A stretch of DNA of 64,000 nucleotides from JAICSD01 sp035637115 (GCA_035637115.1 DASPXV010000250.1:16991-80990); one strand, 5' to 3'; counted from the first letter of the stretch, positions 49,837 to 58,720 are shown. A program made the numbers and translations. Notes: generated by a model from the letters alone, not told the origin.

Positions 49837-50106
49837 TTAGCGAAAGAAAGCAAAAAAAACACCGTACGGCAGGACAGGGAGGTCCGAAGACGCTCCCTGC
49901 AGCCTTTTGGCAGGCTTATGGCGAGGCGGTTTGCCCTGGCAGAACACCGGGGCGGTGGGCCCGACCGCTTGCAGCGGCCGGACACCAACCTATAGAGCAT
50001 TCGGGATGCCAATCGAAATCGCGCGAAAGAACGCGAATGCGTCTCGGCCATAGCCGGCTGACGACTCACGCTGGGTAGCAGACGACATACTGAGTCGTCG
50101 ATTACC

Positions 50107-50283
50107 TCAACCATCTTTACGTTTGCGATAGGGCTGCGGCACCTCGTCACTGGCGAGGAGCAGCCCGTTCGCCACAGCAGCCAGACCAAGGAGCGTCAGC
50201 GCGCCGCCTACCCCAAGCGCGATGCCGCGTGCATGAGGCACGACAAAGAACAACAGAACGGTGAGCGCCAGGCCGAGACCCGT
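50107..50283 (-). pseudogene. Remnant of a small membrane protein
   Basis: A minus-strand frame ending at TGA (50107-50109) reads two hydrophobic stretches (LGLALTVLLFFVVPHARG and GVGGALTLLGLAAVANGLLLA) and a basic tail (PYRKRKDG). No ATG or GTG lies in frame before the point where the ECF-like segment begins, so its 5' end seems lost. Confidence 0.35.
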
Positions 50284-50285
50284 GA

Positions 50286-50390
50286 GTGGAAGTCTTTCTG
50301 AAGGTGCATCGCGGACTGCCGTACTTCCGCGGAGACGCGAAGCTATCGACGTGGATTTATCGCATCGTGCTCAATGTGTGCTCGCAGCGT
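50286..50390 (+). pseudogene. ECF sigma-factor region 2 remnant
   Basis: Thirty-five codons encode a clear piece of sigma-70 family region 2: EVFLKVHRGLPYFRG followed by KLSTWIYRIVLNVCSQR, the core-binding and -10 melting helices of ECF factors. A TGA lies just upstream in frame, and after CSQR the frame loses resemblance to any sigma factor. Region 4 is absent. It is a broken gene fragment. Confidence 0.75.
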
Positions 50391-50550
50391 GCTGCTGGCA
50401 GGCATCGCAGCGGTGAAGGCCAGTGCCGTCGAACAACCAATGGGATCGCAATCTACATTGTTGACATACGCGATGACGGGCACGCTTCTGGCCACCGCGG
50501 CCGGCGTCTGGTGGTGGGCGGAGCGGCACTTGTCCTATCGAGAACAGTGA
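50389..50550 (+). other. Short ORF after the ECF remnant, possible fragment of a membrane protein
   Basis: A GTG-started 53-codon frame, shifted +1 from the sigma remnant, encodes VLLAGIAAVKASA then a hydrophobic helix (TLLTYAMTGTLLATAAGVWWW) and a charged end. It could be the C-terminal end of a gene that once followed the sigma factor. The family is not recognised. Confidence 0.3.
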
Positions 50551-50579
50551 TCTGCCGCCAGGCCGTGAGCCGTTCGCCC

Positions 50580-52262
50580 TCAGTAGTACTGTGCGAGCGT
50601 TTCGCGGCGGGAGTCGACGAAACGCACGACGGGGATGAAGAGCAGGTAGCTCAGGCCGAAAGCCACGACAGACCAGCCAAAGATGAGGAGTGGCACTAGC
50701 TCCGGGCGGTGAAGGAGCTTCGACGCCACTAGTGCCAGCAGGACCGAGGGCGCTGCCGAAACGACGAACGAGAGCATTCCTAGCAACGCGGCGCCCTGGT
50801 GAGCGTTGCTGCTGTTGCCGATGCTGTTGAGGTCTACTGTTTTCGGAAAGAGCGCCGACAACGCCGCTGCCGCGGGAGCGAGGAGCGCGTACGTCGCGAA
50901 ACCTGCGAGCGCGAGACCGAGCCACTGGCTCGGAGAGGTTCCCGGAAAGAGCAGCGCTGGGAGCACGAGACAGAACGCGGCCGGGATTCCGGCGATCAAC
51001 GCGTTTCCGACTGCTTTCCCCCACAAGAGCTCGCGCACGCTCAACGGGCAGAGCATCTGACGCGTGAATCCCGCCTTGTCGATCGCGAACTGGTTCAACG
51101 AGAGCGGCAGCAGCGCGAGGATCGAGGCGGCCAGGCCGAATATCGCGAGGCCGATGCCGCTATGTCCTTCGACCCCTGGAAACGGCATGCGTCCGCCGCG
51201 ATAGGCGATCGCGGCGAGGACGATTGGCATGAGCAGAGGAGACGCGATCGTGGCGCGCCCGCGCGGCGTGCGAAGCGCGAGGCGCAGCTGCGTGAACGCG
51301 ACCGCCGACGCCGCAGGCGTCAGGCCCGGAATCACTCGATTCCAGAGCCCGCCGAACGAACCTGCACGCCGTGTCCCGAGCGAAACGGGCATGTCGAGCA
51401 CGCGCCGGTACGCGGCATAGGCCGCCGCCTGCACCGCGAACGCCACGATCGCGAGCGTGGCGAGCGGCAGCGCCGCATCAACGGGTGACGTCGCCGCACC
51501 GACGGCCGCGCGCCGGTACGCTTCCGAGGGAACGTAAGGCGCAATGCGTTTCACCACCTTCTCGGCTGTCGTCGGAGGCAGCGCGGCGCGTTCCGCGCGC
51601 GTCATCTTCCTCGTCGCCCGGTCGGAGTGCATGATGAACTGTGGCGCGATGGCGACGATCGGAATGATCAGCACGACGATCAACATCACGATGTCGCCGC
51701 GGCGCCGATCGCGCAGCAGCAGGTGCACGATTGACGACGCGAAGGACGTGAGGCCCATCACGAAGAGCAGGAAGGCAACGCCAGCGGCGAGCGCGACCAG
51801 CGCTGCAACGAACTTCAGTCCGACGGCCAGGCCGATCGCGACGCCGAGGACGACCGGGACGACGAGAACGATCCATGGATCGGCGATCGCGCCGACCATC
51901 TGGCCGATGTACAGCGTCATGCGGGGAATCGGCAGCAGGATCAGCCGGATGATGCTGCCGCTGTCGCGTGTCGGAAGGATGATCGGCCCGATCAGCGTGA
52001 GCGCGAGCGCGAGGAGCAGGAAGTAGCGAATCACTTCAAAGGCAATGCTCCATGCGCCGGTGGCCACCCCGAAGCCGCCGGTCATGCCGAGCACGAACAG
52101 CGCGATGCTCGACGGGATCAGCAGCACGAGCGCGATGATCGGACCGAGTTTTTCGGTGGCTATCGAGAAGCGTTCGAGCGTATCGCGGGCGCCGGTGCGT
52201 TCCAGCGAGTTGATGAGGATGCGCCAGCGCATCCACAGGAACGCGCGGAAGGTGCGCCCCAT
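50580..52262 (-). CDS. ABC-2-type transporter permease
   Basis: This 560-residue protein has about 12 hydrophobic helices in two halves and an N-terminal cytoplasmic stretch (FRAFLWMRWRILINSLERTG). Representative helices are PIIALVLLIPSSIALFVLG, YFLLLALALTLIGPIIL and IFGLAASILALLPLSLNQFAID. It has no ATPase domain. The ATPase gene starts just upstream on the same strand with a 2-bp gap, so the two form an exporter. Substrate unknown. Confidence 0.85.
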   Translation of the reverse strand: MGRTFRAFLWMRWRILINSLERTGARDTLERFSIATEKLGPIIALVLLIPSSIALFVLGMTGGFGVATGAWSIAFEVIRYFLLLALALTLIGPIILPTRDSGSIIRLILLPIPRMTLYIGQMVGAIADPWIVLVVPVVLGVAIGLAVGLKFVAALVALAAGVAFLLFVMGLTSFASSIVHLLLRDRRRGDIVMLIVVLIIPIVAIAPQFIMHSDRATRKMTRAERAALPPTTAEKVVKRIAPYVPSEAYRRAAVGAATSPVDAALPLATLAIVAFAVQAAAYAAYRRVLDMPVSLGTRRAGSFGGLWNRVIPGLTPAASAVAFTQLRLALRTPRGRATIASPLLMPIVLAAIAYRGGRMPFPGVEGHSGIGLAIFGLAASILALLPLSLNQFAIDKAGFTRQMLCPLSVRELLWGKAVGNALIAGIPAAFCLVLPALLFPGTSPSQWLGLALAGFATYALLAPAAAALSALFPKTVDLNSIGNSSNAHQGAALLGMLSFVVSAAPSVLLALVASKLLHRPELVPLLIFGWSVVAFGLSYLLFIPVVRFVDSRRETLAQYY

Positions 52263-52264
52263 CT

Positions 52265-53023
52265 TCAGAGCCAGTTCAGATCCGCCGCCGGCCGCTCGCC
52301 GCCAACCAGCTGGATGAAAAGCTCTTCGAGCGTTCCCTTGCCGAGCGCGCCGGCCCGCACGTCCTCGATCCGCCCCTGCGCGACGAGCCGGCCGTCCGCG
52401 ATGACGCCGATGTGAGTGGACAGCCGCTCGACGATCTCGAGGATGTGTGACGTGAGGAACACCGTCCCCCCGCGCCCGACGAAGGAGTGCAGCAGCTCCT
52501 TGATCTGCCGGGACGCCACGGCATCGATGCCTTCGAACGGCTCGTCAAGGAACAGCAGCCGTGGCGCGGGAAGCAGGGCGGCGGCAAGGGACAGCTTCTT
52601 GCGCATGCCATGCGAAAAATCCGCCACGAGCGTCGTCGCGGCGCCGGTGAGATCCATCAGCGAAAGCAGATCCGTCGACCTTGCGGCGAAGGTCTCGCCC
52701 GGCATGCCGTGCACCTGGCCGATGAAACTCAGCGTTTCGAGCGCCGTCAGACGATCGAACAGCGCGAGATCCTCGGGAACGACGCCGACCCGTCGTTTGA
52801 TCTCGACCGGATCGACCAGCGGATCGAGTCCGAGGATCCGCATCTCGCCACTGGATGGCCGCAGCAGCCCCGTGAGGCACTTGATCGTCGTGGATTTGCC
52901 GGCCCCGTTCGGGCCGAGGAACCCGTAGAAGCTGCCGGCGGGTACCTTCAGATCGATCCCGTCCACCGCTCGCTTGGATCCGAACGTGCGCGAGAGTCCG
53001 CGCGTCTCGACGGCGAATTCCAT
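52265..53023 (-). CDS. ABC transporter ATP-binding protein
   Basis: This 252-residue ATPase has Walker A FLGPNGAGKSTTIKCLTGLL, Q-loop GVVPEDLALFDRLTALE, signature DFSHGMRKKLSLAAALLPAPRLLFLDEPFEG and the H-loop FLTSHILEIVERL. The signature reads SHGMRKK, a variant of LSGGQ seen in the drug/ABC-2 exporter class. The frame opens to 53230, but ATG 53023 follows a TACAAT box by 8 nt and gives the usual length. It pairs with the permease gene 2 bp downstream and is divergent from the DUF255 gene with 29 bp between. Confidence 0.92.
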   Translation of the reverse strand: MEFAVETRGLSRTFGSKRAVDGIDLKVPAGSFYGFLGPNGAGKSTTIKCLTGLLRPSSGEMRILGLDPLVDPVEIKRRVGVVPEDLALFDRLTALETLSFIGQVHGMPGETFAARSTDLLSLMDLTGAATTLVADFSHGMRKKLSLAAALLPAPRLLFLDEPFEGIDAVASRQIKELLHSFVGRGGTVFLTSHILEIVERLSTHIGVIADGRLVAQGRIEDVRAGALGKGTLEELFIQLVGGERPAADLNWL

Positions 53024-53031
53024 CAGCACGG

Positions 53032-53037
53032 ATTGTA
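53032..53037 (-). promoter_or_regulatory. Probable -10 box (TACAAT) of the ABC transporter operon
   Basis: TACAAT on the minus strand ends 8 nt before ATG 53023, with no Shine-Dalgarno site. It lies in the 29-bp gap shared with the DUF255 gene. Leaderless spacing. Confidence 0.5.
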
Positions 53038-53052
53038 TGTCAGCATGACCGT

Positions 53053-55173
53053 ATGAACCGCCTCGCGCGCGAGCGCAGCCCGTATCTCCTGCAGCATGCA
53101 GGCAATCCCGTCGACTGGTATCCGTGGGGTGACGAGGCGTTCGCGAAGGCCCGGCGCGAAGACAAACCGATCTTTCTGTCCATCGGCTACTCGACGTGTC
53201 ACTGGTGCCACGTGATGGAACACGAGTCATTCGAGAACGAAGAGGTCGCGGCGGCCCTCAATGCGGACTTCGTCTCGATCAAGGTCGATCGCGAGGAGCG
53301 TCCGGACGTCGACCGCGTCTACATGTCGTTCGTGCAATCGACCACGGGATCGGGCGGATGGCCGATGACGGTCATGCTCACGCCGGACCTGAAGCCGTTC
53401 TTCGGCGGTACGTACTTTCCGCCGACGTCGAAGTGGGGCCGTCCCGGATTCATGGAGCTGCTCGGCGAAATCGCGCGCGTGTGGAAACACGATCGGCCGC
53501 GGGTGGATTTCGCGGCGGCGGAGCTGTTCGATCGGTTGAAAGCGGTCACCGGATCTGACGGACGAACCCAGGCGGAGTCGACGATCGCGCCGGCAGAGGC
53601 GCTGGCCGAGGCCGTCGAACAATATCAGACGTCCTTCGATCGGCGGAACGGCGGATTCGGCGATGCGCCGAAGTTTCCGCGGCCATCGGAACTGCTGTTC
53701 CTGCTTCGCGAGCACGCGCGCACAGGAGCGCAGCCGCCGCTCTACATGGTCGTCGAAACGCTGCGCGCGATGGCGTTGGGCGGCATGCGCGATCACGTCG
53801 GCGGCGGATTCCACCGCTACTCGGTCGACGCGCGGTGGCGCGTGCCGCACTTCGAGAAGATGCTGTACGACCAGGCGCAGCTGGTCATCGCGTACGTCGA
53901 GGCCGCCCAGGCGACGGGCAACGAGATGTTTGCCGCGGTTGCGGAGGACACGATCTCGTACGTGCTTCGCGACCTTCGCGATCCCGCCGGCGGTTTCTAC
54001 TCCGCGGAAGACGCGGACAGCGTTCCCCTCGAGGGAGGTGCGAAAAGGGAAGGCGCCTTCTACGTGTTCACGGACGCCGAGATCGAAGCGCTCCTTGGTG
54101 CTGATGCCCCGGCGATTCGCCGCCGGTTCGGCATCGAGCCGGACGGCAACGCGCCCGAAGATCCGCACGGGGAGTTCACAGGACAGAACCTTCTCTACAC
54201 CGCCGCACCCATCGAGGAAGTATCGGCTGTCACCGGCAGGTCGGCGGAGAACATCGTGGAAACGCTCGGACGCGCGCGGCAGATCCTCTTCGATGCCCGC
54301 GCGAAACGGCCGCGGCCGCACCTGGACGACAAGGTGCTGACCTCGTGGAACGGAATGATGATCGCCGCGCTGGCACGTGCCGCGCGTGTGCTGGCTTCGC
54401 GGCCGCAGGCTCGGGAATGGCTCGACGCCGCGCGCGCCGCGGCCACGTTCATTCACGAGAAGATGTGGCGCAGCGGCGACGGAACGCTTCTCCGGCGCTG
54501 GCGCGATGCGGATGCATCGATCGACGCGTACGCGGAGGACTACGCTTGCCTGATCTGGGGGCTGCTCGAGCTGTTTCAGTCGGACGGCGATGCGGCGTGG
54601 CTCGCGTGGGCCCGCGAGCTCCAGGCGCAGCAGGACACGCGGTTCTGGGATGCGCAGGACGGCGCGTGGTTCAGCACGACCGGCAGGGATCCTTCAGTGC
54701 TGCTGCGCCTCAAGGAAGATTACGACGGCGCCGAACCATCGGCGAGCTCCATCTCGGTGCTCAACCTGCTGATCCTCGCGCACCTCGTCGATGACGTCGA
54801 AGCGCGGAGCAAGGCGGAGCGAACGCTCGGACGTTACGGCGAACGGGCCGGTCGCGCTGCGCGCGTCATTCCGATGATGCTGGCGGCACTCTCCACGTTC
54901 CACGCCGGTTCGTCGCAGGTCGTCATCGTTGGCGACGAGGAAACGGCGCGGCCGCTCCTCGCGGAGTTGGCGCGCCACTACCTGCCGTTCGCCGTCACGA
55001 TTCCTGTTCGTCCCGGCGCCCACCAGGAAGCGGCCGCGAAGATGCTGCCATTCGTCGCAGGCATGCGAGCTGCTCCGGGCGCGGCGACGGCGTTCGTCTG
55101 CCGGAACTTCACGTGCCGCGAGCCGGCCGCGACGTCGGAGGCGCTTGCCGGGCAGTTGACGGCACCCGCATGA
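53053..55173 (+). CDS. DUF255 thioredoxin-fold protein with cellobiose-epimerase-like domain (YyaL/SPATA20)
   Basis: This 706-residue protein opens with the DUF255 signature RLARERSPYLLQHAGNPVDWYPWGDEAFAKAR. A thioredoxin-like CxxC (C49, C52 in STCHWCHVMEHESFENEEVA) and GGWPMTVMLTPDLKPFFGGTYFPP follow, then a long helical alpha/alpha-toroid part (GGFHRYSVDARWRVPHFEKMLYDQAQL, DKVLTSWNGMMIAALARAARVL). Homologues are widespread, and their redox or sugar-processing role is not settled. The stop overlaps the next ATG (ATGA), so it is coupled to the crotonase-fold gene. Confidence 0.93.
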   Translation: MNRLARERSPYLLQHAGNPVDWYPWGDEAFAKARREDKPIFLSIGYSTCHWCHVMEHESFENEEVAAALNADFVSIKVDREERPDVDRVYMSFVQSTTGSGGWPMTVMLTPDLKPFFGGTYFPPTSKWGRPGFMELLGEIARVWKHDRPRVDFAAAELFDRLKAVTGSDGRTQAESTIAPAEALAEAVEQYQTSFDRRNGGFGDAPKFPRPSELLFLLREHARTGAQPPLYMVVETLRAMALGGMRDHVGGGFHRYSVDARWRVPHFEKMLYDQAQLVIAYVEAAQATGNEMFAAVAEDTISYVLRDLRDPAGGFYSAEDADSVPLEGGAKREGAFYVFTDAEIEALLGADAPAIRRRFGIEPDGNAPEDPHGEFTGQNLLYTAAPIEEVSAVTGRSAENIVETLGRARQILFDARAKRPRPHLDDKVLTSWNGMMIAALARAARVLASRPQAREWLDAARAAATFIHEKMWRSGDGTLLRRWRDADASIDAYAEDYACLIWGLLELFQSDGDAAWLAWARELQAQQDTRFWDAQDGAWFSTTGRDPSVLLRLKEDYDGAEPSASSISVLNLLILAHLVDDVEARSKAERTLGRYGERAGRAARVIPMMLAALSTFHAGSSQVVIVGDEETARPLLAELARHYLPFAVTIPVRPGAHQEAAAKMLPFVAGMRAAPGAATAFVCRNFTCREPAATSEALAGQLTAPA

Positions 55174-55952
55174 CCGATCAGGCGTCGCCCGTGCAGCTTG
55201 CGTTGAATCGCGATCGAACGCGCGCCGCGTTCCGGTTGTTCCATCCAAAGGGAAATATCGTGACGGCGGAAATGATCCGCGCGCTCACGCAGGCACTCGA
55301 TCCGCTCGCGCACGAAGCGCACTTGAAACTGGTCACGATAGAAGGCGCGGGTGGCGACTTCAGCTTCGGCGCCAGCGTTCCGGAGCACGCTCCGGGCGAG
55401 ATCGATCGCATCCTCCCGGAAGCGCATGCGCTGATCCACGCGCTGCTCGATTTTCCCGCCGTGACCGCGGCAATCGTTCGAGGGCACTGCCTTGGCGGTG
55501 GGTTCGAGCTCGCGCTCGCGTGCGACTTCATCTTCGCCGAAGAATCCGCATTATTCGGACTGCCGGAGATTGCGCTGGGCGTGTTTCCGCCAGCGGCGTC
55601 CGCGCTGTTGCCAATGCGGGTGGGCGCGGCGCGCGCAACAAGGGCGATCCTGACGGGGCAGTCGCTGCCCGCTTCGGGCTGGCTGCCGGCGGGCCTGATT
55701 GAAGCTGTCGTGCCGGATGGAACGATCGCCGCTGTCGTCGATCGGTGGTTCGATGACCATCTGAAGTCGCGTTCCGCCGCTGCCTTGCGCCATGCGACCG
55801 CCGCAGCCCGCCTGTCGTTGTCGCAGCACGTTCGCTCGGTGCTGCCGAACCTCGAAAAGCTATACTTGGCCGATTTGATGGCCACGAGCGATGCCGCCGA
55901 AGGCATTGCGGCCTTTCTAGAAAAACGTCCCGCGAAGTGGACCGACCGGTGA
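55170..55952 (+). CDS. Enoyl-CoA hydratase/isomerase family protein
   Basis: The 260-residue crotonase-fold product has oxyanion-hole strands LVTIEGAGGDFSFGASVPEH and AAIVRGHCLGGGFELALACDFIFAEESALFGLPEIALGVFP. The FSFGASVPEH stretch resembles cyclohexadienoyl-CoA hydratases of the benzoyl-CoA route more than the LiuC copy at 41968, but no other gene of that pathway is nearby, so the substrate is open. The frame starts at 55113; ATG 55170 overlaps the DUF255 stop and is preferred. Confidence 0.85.
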   Translation: MTDQASPVQLALNRDRTRAAFRLFHPKGNIVTAEMIRALTQALDPLAHEAHLKLVTIEGAGGDFSFGASVPEHAPGEIDRILPEAHALIHALLDFPAVTAAIVRGHCLGGGFELALACDFIFAEESALFGLPEIALGVFPPAASALLPMRVGAARATRAILTGQSLPASGWLPAGLIEAVVPDGTIAAVVDRWFDDHLKSRSAAALRHATAAARLSLSQHVRSVLPNLEKLYLADLMATSDAAEGIAAFLEKRPAKWTDR

Positions 55953-55958
55953 GAGCCC

Positions 55959-56309
55959 ATGCAGTTTGACGTCGAGATCGTTCTCCGAGAGACCAACCAC
56001 GCCGTGACGGCGCGAATCGAACACGGCGCTGAGCCCACATCATGGGCCGAGGCCGATGTCGAGACCGTGCTCAAGCAGATCCTGCTCGCCATCGATCGCG
56101 TGAAGAATCCAGGGGACAGCCGCCGGCACGTGGCGCTTCGAGGATTCAGCTGGATTGTCGAGCCGATGGATGGAGACGTCGTGATCGCGATCGAGATCCC
56201 GATGGGTGCCGCGGTTGCCGGACCGTTCGCCATCGACCAGCAGCGGCTCGACACGATGATCAGGCGCGTGATCGCCGCCGCTGCGGCCCCTGGGTCCACC
56301 GTTCACTAG
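55959..56309 (+). CDS. Conserved-looking small protein of unknown function
   Basis: The 116-residue product is soluble and mixed alpha/beta. It begins MQFDVEIVLRETNHAVTARIEHG, has an amphipathic helix ETVLKQILLAIDRVKN, then the strands VALRGFSWIVEPMDGDVVIAIEIPMG, and ends with a helix LDTMIRRVIAAAAA. There is no signal or membrane segment. ATG 55959 lies 6 bp after the crotonase stop, suggesting co-transcription. No family recognised. Confidence 0.7.
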   Translation: MQFDVEIVLRETNHAVTARIEHGAEPTSWAEADVETVLKQILLAIDRVKNPGDSRRHVALRGFSWIVEPMDGDVVIAIEIPMGAAVAGPFAIDQQRLDTMIRRVIAAAAAPGSTVH

Positions 56310-56458
56310 CAAGACCGTCAGCACGATTACAAAATCGCGCGAATAATTTCCGCACACCTCACCCGAATCCTCGGCAATTACGCTCTTTTCCTCCGGCATT
56401 GGTATTGCCCTCGACTCTGCAAGCCCGAGTATGGGTGCGGGCCGCTCCCGCCCGAATC

Positions 56459-57130
56459 ATGAAACTGCCCTATCGCATCCTGGTCCTCGACGACGACGAG
56501 CATGCCCTCTCGGGCATCGTGGAACTCCTCCGCGACGCCGGGCATCACGTTACCGGCGCGTCGACGTACGACGCCGCCAAGCGACTGCTCGGCGTCAGCG
56601 CCTTCGACCTCCTGATTACCGACGTCCGCCTGCGGTCGTTCAACGGGCTGCACCTGGTCATGCAGACCCACGCGGACCATCCGGAAACGGCGGTCATCAT
56701 CATCACGGGCTACGACGATCCGATGATCGAGCTCGAGGCGAACCGTTATCACGCGGAGCTGGTGCGCAAGCCGATCAAGCCGGCAGAGTTCACCCGTCTC
56801 GTGAATCGATGTCTCGCGAACGTGCGACGGCAGCGCCGCTGGCCCCGCAAGCGCGTGATCGGAGGGTTCCGGGTTACCGTGAAAGGGAAGCCGGCGGCCG
56901 TTGTCGACGTGTCATACGGCGGACTGAGGCTGGAACTTCCGGATACAGTCCCTCTGCCGGATTCGTTCGATGTCGAGGTGACCGGCATCGGGCTGCACCT
57001 CGAGGTCCAGCCCGTGTGGTGCCATTCGGCGGATGCGTCCCCTGGCACCGTCATCGGCGCAACGCTTGCCGCCGAGCACACCCCCTCGGCACGTACCTGG
57101 CGCGCGATCGTCGATCGACTGAGCGCCTGA
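56459..57130 (+). CDS. Receiver-PilZ response regulator
   Basis: This 223-residue protein has a receiver (YRILVLDDDEHALSGIVELLRDAG, acceptor D55 in FDLLITDVRLRSFNG, ELVRKPIKP) and a C-terminal PilZ-like domain (about residues 128-223) with RRWPRKRV and DVSYGGLRLEL, the RxxxR and DxSxxG elements that bind cyclic di-GMP. The output would therefore couple phosphorylation to c-di-GMP sensing. The frame is open from 56042, but ATG 56459 starts the receiver cleanly. No kinase is adjacent. Confidence 0.83.
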   Translation: MKLPYRILVLDDDEHALSGIVELLRDAGHHVTGASTYDAAKRLLGVSAFDLLITDVRLRSFNGLHLVMQTHADHPETAVIIITGYDDPMIELEANRYHAELVRKPIKPAEFTRLVNRCLANVRRQRRWPRKRVIGGFRVTVKGKPAAVVDVSYGGLRLELPDTVPLPDSFDVEVTGIGLHLEVQPVWCHSADASPGTVIGATLAAEHTPSARTWRAIVDRLSA

Positions 57131-57132
57131 GC

Positions 57133-57138
57133 TAGAGT
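57133..57138 (+). promoter_or_regulatory. Probable -10 box (TAGAGT) of the amidase gene
   Basis: TAGAGT lies just after the stop of the receiver-PilZ gene and ends 7 nt before ATG 57146. No ribosome site is in the gap. Leaderless spacing. Confidence 0.45.
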
Positions 57139-57145
57139 ACAGCGC

Positions 57146-58720
57146 ATGTTCAAGCGCGCTGTACTCGCCATCCTTCTCTTTGCCGCGCCGCAGTCACCTG
57201 CGCTCGAATCATTTCCACTCGACGAGGTTACGGCCGTCCAGCTCCAGGACTGGATGACATCCGGCCGTTATTCGGCGCGCCAAGTCGCCGAACTTTACAT
57301 CCGCCGCATCGAAGCGATCGATCGTCGTGGTCCCGAGCTGCGCTCGGTGATCGAGTTGAATCCCGATGCGCTCGCCATCGCGGACGCGCTCGACGCGGAG
57401 CGCAGAACGAAAGGACCGCGCGGACCCCTTCACGGCATTCCGGTGCTGATCAAAGACAACATCAATACTGGGGACAGGATGATGACGACCGCAGGTTCGC
57501 TCGCGCTCGATGGCGTCAGAGCCACGAATGACGCGTTCGTCGTCCAGCGGATGCGCGCCGCGGGCGTCGTGATTCTCGGCAAGACGAACCTGAGCGAGTG
57601 GGCGAACTTCCGATCCACGCATTCGACGAGTGGATGGAGCGGACGGGGTGGACAGGTGAAGAATCCGTATGTCCTCGATCGCAATCCGTGCGGCTCGAGC
57701 TCGGGGACCGGCGCCGCGATCGCGGCAAACCTCGCCGCCATCGGTGTCGGCAGCGAGACGGACGGATCGATCGTGTGTCCGTCGGGCGCCAATGGCCTCG
57801 TCGGGATCAAGCCCACCGTCGGCCTCGTGAGCCGCAGCGGAATCATCCCCATCTCGCACAGCCAGGACACCGCAGGACCGATGGCGCGAACCGTCGCCGA
57901 CGCGGCGGCGCTGCTCGGCGCGATGACAGGTGCGGATCCGCGCGATGCGGCCACGAAGAGTTCGGATGCGCACCCGCGAGCGGACTACGTGAAGGCGCTC
58001 GATGCCAATGGGTTAAAGGGGGCGCGAATCGGCGTCGCGCGCAAGCAGTACTTCGGCTACAGCCGTCCGACAGATGCGCTGATCGACAAGGCGATCGCCG
58101 ACATGAAGGCGCAAGGGGCTGTGATTGTCGATCCCGCCGATATCCCGACCGCGTCGAAGATGGACGGCTGCGAGATGGAGGTCCTCCTGTACGAGTTCAA
58201 GGCCGACCTGAACAAGTACCTCGGTGCTCGTGGTCCCGCCGCGCCGGTCCACTCGCTGCACGATCTGATCGCCTTCAACGAGCGCGAGAAAGGGCGCGAG
58301 ATGCCGTACTTCGGCCAGGAGCTGTTCCTGTCCGCGGAAAAGAAACGGCCGCTCTCGAGCCCCGCGTACAAGACCGCGCTCGCGCGCTGCCGCTCGCTCG
58401 CGCGCGCGCAGGGCATCGATCTCGTCATGCGCCAGCATCGGCTGGATGCGATCGTCGCGCCGACGGGCGGTCCCGCCTGGACGACCGATCCGGTCAACGG
58501 CGATCACTTCACCGGCGGCAGCTCCACTGCTGCGGCGGTCGCCGGTTATCCAAGCATCACCGTACCCGCGGGTCAGGCATTTGGTCTTCCGGTCGGCATC
58601 TCGTTCATCGGCTCCGCGTGGTCGGAAGCAAAGCTAATCGCCCTCGCGTACGCGTACGAACACGCTACGCATCACCGTCGCCCGCCAACGTACGTACCGA
58701 CGCTCCGCATGAAGGACTGA
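57146..58720 (+). CDS. Exported amidase-signature-family hydrolase
   Basis: This 524-residue enzyme has a signal peptide (KRAVLAILLFAAPQSPAL) and the amidase-signature core: catalytic Lys103 in PVLIKDNIN, the serine-rich loop NPCGSSSGTGAAIAANLAA carrying the cis-Ser, and nucleophile Ser208 in GSETDGSIVCPSGANGLVG. It continues with PISHSQDTAGPMARTVADAAALL. Members hydrolyse amides such as aliphatic or peptide amides; no Gat partner genes are nearby, so a GatA role is unlikely. It is convergent with the fourth ADOP gene, with abutting stops. Confidence 0.93.
   Translation: MFKRAVLAILLFAAPQSPALESFPLDEVTAVQLQDWMTSGRYSARQVAELYIRRIEAIDRRGPELRSVIELNPDALAIADALDAERRTKGPRGPLHGIPVLIKDNINTGDRMMTTAGSLALDGVRATNDAFVVQRMRAAGVVILGKTNLSEWANFRSTHSTSGWSGRGGQVKNPYVLDRNPCGSSSGTGAAIAANLAAIGVGSETDGSIVCPSGANGLVGIKPTVGLVSRSGIIPISHSQDTAGPMARTVADAAALLGAMTGADPRDAATKSSDAHPRADYVKALDANGLKGARIGVARKQYFGYSRPTDALIDKAIADMKAQGAVIVDPADIPTASKMDGCEMEVLLYEFKADLNKYLGARGPAAPVHSLHDLIAFNEREKGREMPYFGQELFLSAEKKRPLSSPAYKTALARCRSLARAQGIDLVMRQHRLDAIVAPTGGPAWTTDPVNGDHFTGGSSTAAAVAGYPSITVPAGQAFGLPVGISFIGSAWSEAKLIALAYAYEHATHHRRPPTYVPTLRMKD

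Larger units (their letters stand above)
49837..50580. other. 740-bp region without intact genes, holding gene remnants
   Basis: The only coding-like segments are two short remnants on opposite strands that meet at about 50283-50286 (see the two pseudogene entries), plus a 53-codon plus-strand frame at 50389-50550 that ends in a membrane-helix-like TLLTYAMTGTLLATAAGVWWWAE. The left part, 49840-50100, contains an A-tract and several short inverted repeats but no convincing ORF or RNA gene. Longer frames on both strands lack recognisable domains. Confidence 0.6.

Noticed and set aside
49840..50100. Small RNA or riboswitch upstream of the FAD-Rieske gene
   Set aside because: Short inverted repeats and an A-tract are present, but no known riboswitch core or convincing promoter-terminator pair was found.
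50286..50699. 137-codon ORF as a full sigma-factor gene
   Set aside because: Only the first 35 codons resemble sigma region 2. The rest is antisense to the ABC permease or unrelated.
57146..58720. GatA subunit of the tRNA amidotransferase
   Set aside because: There is a signal peptide and no gatB or gatC nearby. A secreted amidase-signature enzyme fits better.
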